A stretch of DNA of 27,303 nt from positions 1 to 27,303 of the forward strand of contig USFH01000005.1 of the NCBI GenBank assembly GCA_900553925.1, in the 5' to 3' direction. Numbering within the stretch: position 1 is the stretch's first letter; the number at the start of each line of letters is the position of its first letter. The position numbers were made by a program, and so were the translations under genes. A model generated the notes under the pieces. It was not told the origin of the DNA and searched no databases. It saw only the letters and a list, made by a program, of their open reading frames with translations. This stretch comes from an uncultured Clostridium sp. (lineage in GTDB: Bacteria > Bacillota > Clostridia > Lachnospirales > Lachnospiraceae). Shown in pieces: positions 6,365 through 13,286 of the stretch.

Positions 6365-7606
6365 ATGAATGGCGTTGAAGTATTTGAAAATTATGAATCG
6401 GAAGTAAGATCTTATTGTAGAAGTTTTCCGGCTGTATTTACAACTTCAAAGGGTTCCATCATGAAGGATATCGATGGAAAGGAATATATAGATTTCTTCT
6501 GCGGAGCAGGAGCCTTAAACTATGGACATAACAATGACTATATTAAGGAAAAGATGGTTGCATACCTGATGAGTGATGGAATTATGCATTCGATGGATAT
6601 GATGACTGTTCCGAAGAAAGAGTTTTTGCAGTTCTTTGAAGAAAAGGTGTTACAGCCAAGAGGGTTGAATTTCAAGGTAATGTTTCCTGGACCAACCGGA
6701 ACCAATGGCGTAGAGGCTGCATTGAAGCTGGCACGCAAAGTAAAGAAGAGAAATCAGATCTGGGCACTCATGGGATGTTTCCATGGTATGACACTTGGTG
6801 CATTGTCTCTCACAAGTGATGCGGGCAGCCGTGGCGGTGCAGGTGTATGTCTGAATGATGTTACACACATTCCGGCACCATATATGTTCCCAGAGCTTGA
6901 TACAATCAAATATATGGAGACATTGCTTACGGATGACCACTCAGGTGTGGAGAAACCGGCAGCAATCATTATCGAGACCGTACAGGCAGAAGGCGGCGTG
7001 CATGTATTTTCCAATGAATACCTGCAGGGGGTTCGTGCGCTGTGCGATAAGTATGACATTTTGATGATCGTGGATGATATTCAGGTAGGATGTGCGAGAA
7101 CAGGAACCTTCTTCTCGTTCGAGCGTGCAGGTATCGTACCGGATATGTTCGTAATGTCGAAGTCCATCGGTGGATATGGTATGCCATTTGCTCTGACAAT
7201 GTTTAAGCCGGAGTTAGATATCTGGTCACCGGGCGAGCACAACGGAACGTTTCGTGGCAACCAGCTTTCTATGGTTGCAGCGAAGGCAGGACTGGAATAT
7301 ATGCTTGACCATAAGGTTGAGGCTGAGGTAAAGCGCAAAGAGGGAATCATCCGCAAGTATATGGATGAGAATATTGCAAGACCGGGTGTGGAAATCCGGG
7401 GAATCGGCTGTATCTGGGGTGTTCAGGTTGCAGACGGAAAGCTTGCTTTGGCAATCTGTAACAAGTGCTTTGAAAAGGGATTGATCATGGAACGTGCAGG
7501 CCGAGACAACAATGTGTTGAAACTGATGCCGGCGCTTGTGGCAACGGATGACGAATTGATTCGCGGATTGGATATCATCAGAGATTCAATGAATGAATTG
7601 ATGTAA
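6365..7606 (+). CDS. EctB-like diaminobutyrate--2-oxoglutarate aminotransferase
   Basis: Class III PLP aminotransferase expected to convert L-aspartate-4-semialdehyde and glutamate to L-2,4-diaminobutyrate. The start is the ATG at 6365, eight bases after AGGAGG (6351-6356); a GTG at 6356 overlaps that site and is rejected. At 413 aa it carries strong EctB signatures: SEVRSYCRSFP (12-22), FFCGAGALNYGHNN (44-57), FPGPTGTNGVEAALKLARK, ETVQAEGG, IVDDIQVGCARTGTFFSFE, the PLP lysine K266 in MSKSIGGYG, and GEHNGTFRGN. No ectA or ectC is nearby, so ectoine synthesis is not indicated. It appears to be transcribed alone, with a promoter before it and a terminator after it. A related omega-aminotransferase specificity cannot be excluded. 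Confidence 0.82.
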   Translation: MNGVEVFENYESEVRSYCRSFPAVFTTSKGSIMKDIDGKEYIDFFCGAGALNYGHNNDYIKEKMVAYLMSDGIMHSMDMMTVPKKEFLQFFEEKVLQPRGLNFKVMFPGPTGTNGVEAALKLARKVKKRNQIWALMGCFHGMTLGALSLTSDAGSRGGAGVCLNDVTHIPAPYMFPELDTIKYMETLLTDDHSGVEKPAAIIIETVQAEGGVHVFSNEYLQGVRALCDKYDILMIVDDIQVGCARTGTFFSFERAGIVPDMFVMSKSIGGYGMPFALTMFKPELDIWSPGEHNGTFRGNQLSMVAAKAGLEYMLDHKVEAEVKRKEGIIRKYMDENIARPGVEIRGIGCIWGVQVADGKLALAICNKCFEKGLIMERAGRDNNVLKLMPALVATDDELIRGLDIIRDSMNELM

Positions 7607-7638
7607 GAATTGTACAGAGATAATCTGTGTAGAAAGTA

Positions 7639-7682
7639 AATCGGGCAGGATGTATGAACCTGCTCGATTGTGTTTTATTTTA
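7639..7682 (+). terminator. Rho-independent terminator after the aminotransferase gene
   Basis: CGGGCAGG (7642-7649) pairs with CCTGCTCG (7659-7666, one G-U) around a 9-base loop; flanking A/T pairs extend the stem to 11. A T-rich tail (7668-7681) follows. The loop contains an ATG (7650) that opens the downstream frame; because it lies inside this terminator it is not taken as the racemase start. Confidence 0.85.
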
Positions 7683-7727
7683 GATAATTTTGATGTACTT
7701 GATAAATGGAAAGGTATGATAGATTGT

Positions 7728-8861
7728 ATGGAACCTTGGATGGGAAGAACAGCAGCCGTCGTAGATCTTGGTATGCTGAAAAATAATTTAGCAGAGATTC
7801 GCAAGAAATTAAAGCCGGGTGTCGAACTGATGGCGGTTTTAAAGGGCGACGGATACCGGCATGGCGCGGAAGGTTTGTATCCGACGCTGAAAGCATGCGG
7901 TGTGACAAACTATGCGGTTGCGCTGTGGAGCGAGGGTGTTGCCTTGCGCGAGCATGGCGCGACAGAGCCGATTCTGGTGCTTGGAGATACCAGGGATTAT
8001 GACTTGGATGAGGCAGTCCGTTACAATCTGGATTTCCCGGTGTTCTCGGTGGAATATGCGAAGACGGTTGCCGAGGCAGCGAAACGACAGGGCAGAAAGC
8101 AGAATATACAGATCAAGCTCGACACCGGAATGAGCCGGATCGGGTTCCCGGATAACGATGAGACACTTGAAGCAATTAAAGAGATCTCCCAGATGGAATC
8201 CCTGCATATGACAGGTATTTTCACGCATTTTGCACGTGCAGATGAATATGATCATAAGAGCGCAGAGAAACAGCTTGCCCGCTTCCTGCGTATGACAGAG
8301 AAATTAAAAGAGATGGGAATTACATTTCCGAAATATCATGTGGCGAACAGTCCGGCAATCTTGCTGATGCCGGATTCACAGCTTGACATGGTACGTGCCG
8401 GAGATATCTTATATGGCTTGAATCCGATCGATGAAGAAGAATTTAAGAAAGAAAATTTCAAGGAGATTTTGAGCTGGTACACGTATGTCGTTATGGTGAA
8501 AGAAGTTCCGACAGGAACCGAAGTCGGCTATGGCGGTACGTTCGTGACGAAGCGCCCGACGAAGATTGCAACCCTGCCGGTTGGATTTGCGGATGGATAC
8601 CGCAGAGATCTGTCAAACCGTGGAAAGGTGCTGATCCGTGGGAAGGAAGCACCGATCATCGGAAGAGTCTGTATGGATCAGTGCATGGTTGATGTGACAG
8701 ATATCCCGGATGTTGAAAGAAATGATCAGGTAACACTGCTTGGCGGAACACTTTCTATCCAGTGGATGGCAGATCTGCTGCAGACGAATGTCGATGAGAT
8801 CGTATGTAATATCTCCCAGCGTGTACCGCGTGTCTATATTGATTCTACACAGGAATCATAA
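7728..8861 (+). CDS. alr: Alanine racemase family protein
   Basis: PLP enzyme interconverting L- and D-alanine for peptidoglycan. The start is uncertain: ATGs at 7716, 7728 and 7740 are in frame, and 7728 (MEPWMGRTAAVVDL) puts the PLP lysine at residue 39, as in the well-studied Bacillus-type enzyme; GGAAAGG (7708-7714) lies upstream. From this start it is 377 aa. Seen: K39 in AVLKGDGYRHG, DTGMSRIGF (132-140), R223 in MVRAGDILYG, catalytic Y268 in VGYGGTF, and GRVCMDQCMVDVTD. The usual KADAYGHG around the lysine reads KGDGYRHG, a modest deviation near the cofactor that may affect substrate range. The flippase gene follows after 24 bases, probably in the same transcript. Confidence 0.9.
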   Translation: MEPWMGRTAAVVDLGMLKNNLAEIRKKLKPGVELMAVLKGDGYRHGAEGLYPTLKACGVTNYAVALWSEGVALREHGATEPILVLGDTRDYDLDEAVRYNLDFPVFSVEYAKTVAEAAKRQGRKQNIQIKLDTGMSRIGFPDNDETLEAIKEISQMESLHMTGIFTHFARADEYDHKSAEKQLARFLRMTEKLKEMGITFPKYHVANSPAILLMPDSQLDMVRAGDILYGLNPIDEEEFKKENFKEILSWYTYVVMVKEVPTGTEVGYGGTFVTKRPTKIATLPVGFADGYRRDLSNRGKVLIRGKEAPIIGRVCMDQCMVDVTDIPDVERNDQVTLLGGTLSIQWMADLLQTNVDEIVCNISQRVPRVYIDSTQES

Positions 8862-8885
8862 GTTCGTAGTAGAAAGAGGAATGTT

Positions 8886-10415
8886 ATGCAACAGGAAACC
8901 CGTGTAAGAAATGCCTCACGAAATGTTGTGTTTGGCATGTTTTTGAAAGGCTATCAGATACTGCTTCCGTTCATCATGCGTACAGCAATCATGTACTACA
9001 TGGGTGATGGATATCTCGGCTTGAACAGCTTGTTTGGTTCGGTGCTGTGGGTGTTGAACCTCGCGGAGCTGGGCGTTGGTTCGGCGATGGTGTATTCCAT
9101 GTACCAGCCGATCATTGACAATGACAAAGAGCAGATCTGCGCGTTGTTGAAATTATATCAGAAATATTACCGGATCATCGGACTGGTAATCGCGGTCATC
9201 GGCGGAATTCTGACGCCGTTTATTCCGTATCTTGTTAAAAGCGATATGCCGGAGGGCGTGAGCATCTATGCGGTCTATCTGCTCAATCTGTTCTGTACCT
9301 GTATGTCATACTGGCTGCTCGCGTACAAGAACAGTCTGCTTACCGCACACCAGAGAAATGATGTGGCGAGCAAGGTCATGCTTGTGACGAATACGTTCCA
9401 GTATGCGGCACAGTTAGTTGTCGTTATGACAATCGGCGATTATTATATCTATCTGATTGTACAGATCTTCACACAGATCGTTACGAATCTGGTAACGGCA
9501 TATTTTGCGAATAAGATGTATCCGGAGTATAAGGCAGTCGGAAAGCTGCCGAAGGAGACAGTAAAGAAAATCAATAACCGTATCAGAGATCTCTTCACCA
9601 TGAAGGTGGGACAAGTCATTGTGTCGTCAGCGGATACGATTGTTATATCGGCATTCTTAGGACTTGCTGCGAATGCATTTTACAACAATTATTACTATGT
9701 GCTGACTGCGGTAACCGGAATCATGAATGTTGTGTTCGTATCGTGCACTGCAGGTATCGGAAACAGTATTCTGATGGAGTCGGAAGAAAAAAACTATACG
9801 GATTTGAAGAAGCTCTCGTTTATTATAATGTGGCTTGCCGGTATGTGTAGTGCAGTTATGCTCTGTCTGTATCAGCCGTTCATGCGGCTCTGGGTAACAG
9901 AGAAGCGGATGCTTCCGTTTGCAGTTGTTGTCTGCATGGTTGTGTATTTCTTCATCAGCCAGGTAAACCAGATCCTGATCACCTACAAAGATGCAGCCGG
10001 AATCTGGCACGAAGACCGATTCCGCCCGCTTGTGACGGCACTTGTGAATCTGGTGCTGAATATTATTCTTGTGCAGTTTATCGGTATCTATGGTGTTATC
10101 CTGTCTACCGTTATTTCCGTGCTGGTTGTTGGTATGCCGTGGATTCTGCATAACCTGTTTACAGTACTGTTTAAGCGGAATGCATGGGAATATATATGCA
10201 AGCTTTTATATTATACAATTGTGACAGCAATTGTATGTACACTTACTTATCTGGTTGCAAGTCAGATACCGGGTGTTGGAATTCTGGCACTGATTCTGAA
10301 GGCAATTGTGTCTGTAATCGTGTCAAATCTGCTGATGTTTGCAGCATATTTCAAGATGGGCGAATTCGCAGAAGTAAAGAAACTTGTGATACGTGTAGTG
10401 AAGAGACAGGCTTAA
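8886..10415 (+). CDS. Polysaccharide/lipid-linked oligosaccharide flippase (PST/MVF-type)
   Basis: A 509-aa polytopic membrane protein with about 12-14 hydrophobic helices spread from residue 15 to the C-terminus, of the Wzx-like oligosaccharide/polysaccharide transporter family. The N-terminus (NVVFGMFLKGYQILLPFIMRT) and the GLNSLFGSVLWVLNLAELG segment are typical of that family. The family moves lipid-linked sugars from the inner to the outer membrane face; the substrate here is unknown. No glycosyltransferase genes adjoin it, so it is not part of a visible capsule cluster. The start is supported by GAGG (8876-8879). Position after alr suggests an envelope role. Confidence 0.8.
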   Translation: MQQETRVRNASRNVVFGMFLKGYQILLPFIMRTAIMYYMGDGYLGLNSLFGSVLWVLNLAELGVGSAMVYSMYQPIIDNDKEQICALLKLYQKYYRIIGLVIAVIGGILTPFIPYLVKSDMPEGVSIYAVYLLNLFCTCMSYWLLAYKNSLLTAHQRNDVASKVMLVTNTFQYAAQLVVVMTIGDYYIYLIVQIFTQIVTNLVTAYFANKMYPEYKAVGKLPKETVKKINNRIRDLFTMKVGQVIVSSADTIVISAFLGLAANAFYNNYYYVLTAVTGIMNVVFVSCTAGIGNSILMESEEKNYTDLKKLSFIIMWLAGMCSAVMLCLYQPFMRLWVTEKRMLPFAVVVCMVVYFFISQVNQILITYKDAAGIWHEDRFRPLVTALVNLVLNIILVQFIGIYGVILSTVISVLVVGMPWILHNLFTVLFKRNAWEYICKLLYYTIVTAIVCTLTYLVASQIPGVGILALILKAIVSVIVSNLLMFAAYFKMGEFAEVKKLVIRVVKRQA

Positions 10416-10469
10416 TGTGGTGTGCGCGTGAACGTTGGACAGTAGCTATGTAAGCGGGAGGGAGAACTT

Positions 10470-11519
10470 ATGAGGAAGTCAAAATTATGGGCGGCATGTG
10501 TGATGGCAGCAGCGATGCTTGCACTGACTGCGTGTGGGAAAGAAGATAAGCTGGTGCTTGTGACAACCGAAGCAGCAGCATCGCAGAGTGATGCGACAAC
10601 AACCGAGGATATTCTGGCGGATATCCGGGAGGAAGCGGAGAATACAACCGAGGAACAGAAAAAGCGAGAGGAAGCTTCGGAGGAAGATAAGAAGGTCACA
10701 CTGGAAGCAATCTATGATGCAAACAAAGGGGATACATTGCTTGCGGGGGGAAACAATTACAGTCTGAACACAATCTATTATAGTGATGGCGTTGAGGTGT
10801 ATTCGGAATATCAGTTCCTTGGTTTTGCAGAGGATGGTACATATCTGCAGGCGTATGAGGATTCGAACGGAATCGTACAGGTGCTTGACAAGGAATATGG
10901 CTATTGGTATCTGATTGATTCGGATAAGACGTGTTATGCATTAATTTATCCCGAACCAAATGTGGCAGATGCGATCATCAACACGAACCACAACGATATG
11001 ATCATCTCCCTCACGGAGGCGGATCAGACGATCAAGGATATCTACCGCGAAGATGGGGATCTTGTAGTGGAAACAAATTATAAGAATGACAATGCATCGT
11101 ATGTATTCAAATATATTCTAGATGACAACTACAAAGTGCTTGAATATTATTGTTATGATGCGGACGGAAATAAAGTATCGTATTCCTGGGTGACAGAGGG
11201 AAGTGATTATGAATATCCGGAAGCGATTGCCACTGTACACGAATCGATGATGACACGCACGGTCACATTTAAGATTCTTGAGGGAAAAGGCTTAGAGAAC
11301 AGTTATCTTGTCCCGGTAGATAAGCCGGTACAGCTTGCGTTGATGGAATATAAGGCGTATACGGATGAAGCTTGTACGACCGAGTGGGAAGAAAAGGCGG
11401 ATGATTCAGGTATGTATACCGATGAAGTGATCTATCTCAAACGTGACGGAGCGGACACAACCGGGGCGGTAAACGAAGATTCCACGGATTCGGCAGCGGA
11501 TTCAGAGGCAAATCCGTAA
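10470..11519 (+). CDS. Lipoprotein of unknown function
   Basis: 349 aa with a clear type II signal peptide: basic start MRKSKLW, hydrophobic stretch, lipobox LTAC with the lipidated Cys at 22. The next 50 or so residues are a Thr/Glu/Lys-rich linker, followed by a 'DGVEVYSEYQFLG...DGTYLQAYEDSNG' region rich in Tyr, Asp and beta-type patterning, and an acidic Ser/Asp-rich tail. I recognise no catalytic motif or named domain. It has a good binding site (GGGAGGG) and lies 54 bases after the flippase gene, possibly in the same transcript. It would sit on the outer face of the membrane. Confidence 0.8.
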   Translation: MRKSKLWAACVMAAAMLALTACGKEDKLVLVTTEAAASQSDATTTEDILADIREEAENTTEEQKKREEASEEDKKVTLEAIYDANKGDTLLAGGNNYSLNTIYYSDGVEVYSEYQFLGFAEDGTYLQAYEDSNGIVQVLDKEYGYWYLIDSDKTCYALIYPEPNVADAIINTNHNDMIISLTEADQTIKDIYREDGDLVVETNYKNDNASYVFKYILDDNYKVLEYYCYDADGNKVSYSWVTEGSDYEYPEAIATVHESMMTRTVTFKILEGKGLENSYLVPVDKPVQLALMEYKAYTDEACTTEWEEKADDSGMYTDEVIYLKRDGADTTGAVNEDSTDSAADSEANP

Positions 11520-11524
11520 ATATC

Positions 11525-11554
11525 TTTACAAGTCTGTGGAATGTGTAGTATACT
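11525..11554 (+). promoter_or_regulatory. Sigma-A promoter for the FliD-like gene
   Basis: TTTACA (11525-11530), 18-base spacer, TATACT (11549-11554), about 46 bases before the start codon. It resembles sigma-A, not the flagellar sigma factor consensus. Confidence 0.55.
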
Positions 11555-11600
11555 GTTACTAAGAATGAGTGATAGGAGAATGTAAAAAGGAAGTGAGATT

Positions 11601-12287
11601 ATGAGTATGAATATTAGCAATAATTTTTTTAATAGCATGCTTGGAATATCTTCTGGCAATTCGAGTAGTGGATTGGTGGGACTCCTTGGTGATTACAACG
11701 CCATTCGGAACGGTAGTTATCTGAAGCTTGCAAAGCATTATTATTCAAATGATAGTGCGAAAAAGGCGACACAGAAGCAGTTCTCTAAGAACAACATAGA
11801 TACGAAGACAGAAGACACTGCAACGAAGACAGCATCTGAGGATGCATGGAAGGATATTAAGGGACTGAAGGATGAGAAGTTGTATCAGAATGGTGATACA
11901 GATAAGATCCAGAAGAATATAAAGAGCTTTGTCAGCAATTATAATAGTGTAATGGAGAGTGCACAGAAGTCGGACAAGACAGGCGTGATAAAGGATGCAT
12001 CCAGACTGGCATCACAGACTGGTAATTACACAAGTGCATTAGCCAAGATTGGAATTACTGTGAAGAGCAATAATACATTGGCTTTTGATGAGGAAGCATT
12101 TGTATCTGCCGATATGTCTGATGTGAAGAAGCTTTTCGCAGGAGATTTCTCCTTCGGAAGCAATACACAGAGCCGGTTGTTGCAGCTTGCAAGTGATGCA
12201 TCTGTCAATACATTATCCGGTGTGTATAATCAGTACGGAACAGTAAACGGAACATCGGTTGGAAGCTTCTATGATAGTTTATTCTAG
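11601..12287 (+). CDS. Small FliD C-terminal-like (hook-associated) protein
   Basis: 228 aa, start after AAGGAAGTGAG; a second ATG two codons in is also possible. The C-terminal half resembles the end of flagellar cap protein FliD: a helical stretch KNIKSFVSNYNSVMESAQ (105-122), then LAKIGITVKSNNTLAFDEEAF (148-167) and DVKKLFAGD (174-182), the 'late-domain' pattern in which a growing subunit is described by GI..... L.fDe....... v..lF. The N-terminal half is Ser/Asn/Lys-rich with GLLGDYNAIRNGSYLKLAKHYY. There is no signal peptide. No flagellar gene is nearby and it is much shorter than FliD, so its role is unclear. The domain match is by eye. Confidence 0.6.
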   Translation: MSMNISNNFFNSMLGISSGNSSSGLVGLLGDYNAIRNGSYLKLAKHYYSNDSAKKATQKQFSKNNIDTKTEDTATKTASEDAWKDIKGLKDEKLYQNGDTDKIQKNIKSFVSNYNSVMESAQKSDKTGVIKDASRLASQTGNYTSALAKIGITVKSNNTLAFDEEAFVSADMSDVKKLFAGDFSFGSNTQSRLLQLASDASVNTLSGVYNQYGTVNGTSVGSFYDSLF

Positions 12288-12309
12288 TTGTAGAAACAGC
12301 AATATATAG

Positions 12310-12333
12310 TTCAATCTCCCCAAGAGGATTGAA
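12310..12333 (+). other. Hairpin after the FliD-like gene
   Basis: TTCAATC (12310-12316) pairs with GATTGAA (12327-12333), closed by a T-G wobble, around an 8-base loop. It precedes the terminator at 12345 by a few bases, and both would be in the 3' end of the transcript. Confidence 0.5.
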
Positions 12334-12344
12334 ATAAGAATGGG

Positions 12345-12376
12345 AAGATCCGCGGGTTGACTGTGGATCTTTTTTT
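12345..12376 (+). terminator. Rho-independent terminator
   Basis: AAGATCC (12345-12351) pairs with GGATCTT (12365-12371), followed by an unbroken T-run to 12376. It ends the transcript of the FliD-like gene and separates it from the pseudouridine synthase gene. Confidence 0.85.
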
Positions 12377-12442
12377 CTGTCCTCGGATAGATAGAAGAAA
12401 ATCCTGATGATTATATAAAAATAAAAGAAGCGGGTGAGACAG

Positions 12443-13171
12443 ATGGCAAAACTGCGGTTGGACAAATACCTGGCGGACGCGGGACTTGGAACCCGGAAGC
12501 AGGTACGGGAACTGATAAAAAAACAACAGGTGATCGTGAATGACATGATTGTGAGACAGCCGGATCAGAAAATCGATTCAGAAGCGGATTCTATTCTCGT
12601 GCAGGGAAAACCGGTTTTATATGAATCGTTTTCTTATTTTATGATGAACAAACCGCAAGGGGTTGTGTCAGCGACGAAGGATGAAAAGGAAAAGACCGTA
12701 CTCAGTCTCATTACAGAAGCAAAAAGACGTGATTTATTTCCGGTTGGCAGACTAGACAAAGATACAGAAGGACTGCTGCTGATCACCAATGACGGAAAGC
12801 TTGCGAATGAACTTCTCGCACCCGGTAAGCACGTGGATAAGACCTATTATGCGAGAATCACCGGGCATGTGACGGAAACGGAGATTGAAAAGTTCCGTGA
12901 GGGGCTGGATATCGGGGATGAGAAGCTGACAGCACCTGCCTGCCTGAGGATTCTCGAAGCAGGGGAAGAAAGTGAAATAGAGATCACGATTACAGAAGGA
13001 CGCTATCATCAGATCAAGCGTATGTTCGAGGCAGTTGGAATGAAGGTGGTCTATCTGAAACGATTATCAATGGGAAATCTCCTGCTGGATCCATCGTTAA
13101 AAAACGGGGAATACAGAAGACTTACGGAAGAGGAAATCGCGTGTCTTAGGAAGCGGAATGATATGGCGTAG
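12443..13171 (+). CDS. rsuA: RsuA-family 16S rRNA pseudouridine synthase
   Basis: Isomerises a uridine in 16S rRNA (position 516 in Escherichia coli) to pseudouridine. It has an N-terminal S4 RNA-binding domain (LRLDKYLADAGLGTRKQVRELIKKQQVIVN split across residues 4-33) and the catalytic domain with D105 in GRLDKDTEGLLLITNDG. FMMNKPQGVVSATKD (67-81) and ITEGRYHQIKRMF are typical of RsuA more than of RluB/E. The ATG at 12443 gives 242 aa; a GTG at 12434 is in frame, but the S4 domain begins directly after the ATG. It stands between a terminator and the promoter of the next gene, so it is probably transcribed alone. Confidence 0.9.
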   Translation: MAKLRLDKYLADAGLGTRKQVRELIKKQQVIVNDMIVRQPDQKIDSEADSILVQGKPVLYESFSYFMMNKPQGVVSATKDEKEKTVLSLITEAKRRDLFPVGRLDKDTEGLLLITNDGKLANELLAPGKHVDKTYYARITGHVTETEIEKFREGLDIGDEKLTAPACLRILEAGEESEIEITITEGRYHQIKRMFEAVGMKVVYLKRLSMGNLLLDPSLKNGEYRRLTEEEIACLRKRNDMA

Positions 13172-13220
13172 AAAAGTAGTGAAATTCTCTTCAAATACGA
13201 TGAAATTAGAGGAAAGAATG

Positions 13221-13248
13221 TTGACATATCAGGTAGAAAAAGTATAAA
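13221..13248 (+). promoter_or_regulatory. Sigma-A promoter for the 13287 gene
   Basis: TTGACA (13221-13226), 16-base spacer, TATAAA (13243-13248), about 40 bases before the start codon; a strong match. Confidence 0.7.
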
Positions 13249-13286
13249 CTGTAAAGAGGTTTGATTTTTCCGTAGGAGGGAATAGT

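Noticed and set aside
7650..7727. N-terminal extension of the alanine racemase from an ATG at 7650
   Set aside because: That ATG lies in the loop of a rho-independent terminator, and the extension has no family similarity; PLP lysine numbering supports a start near 7728.
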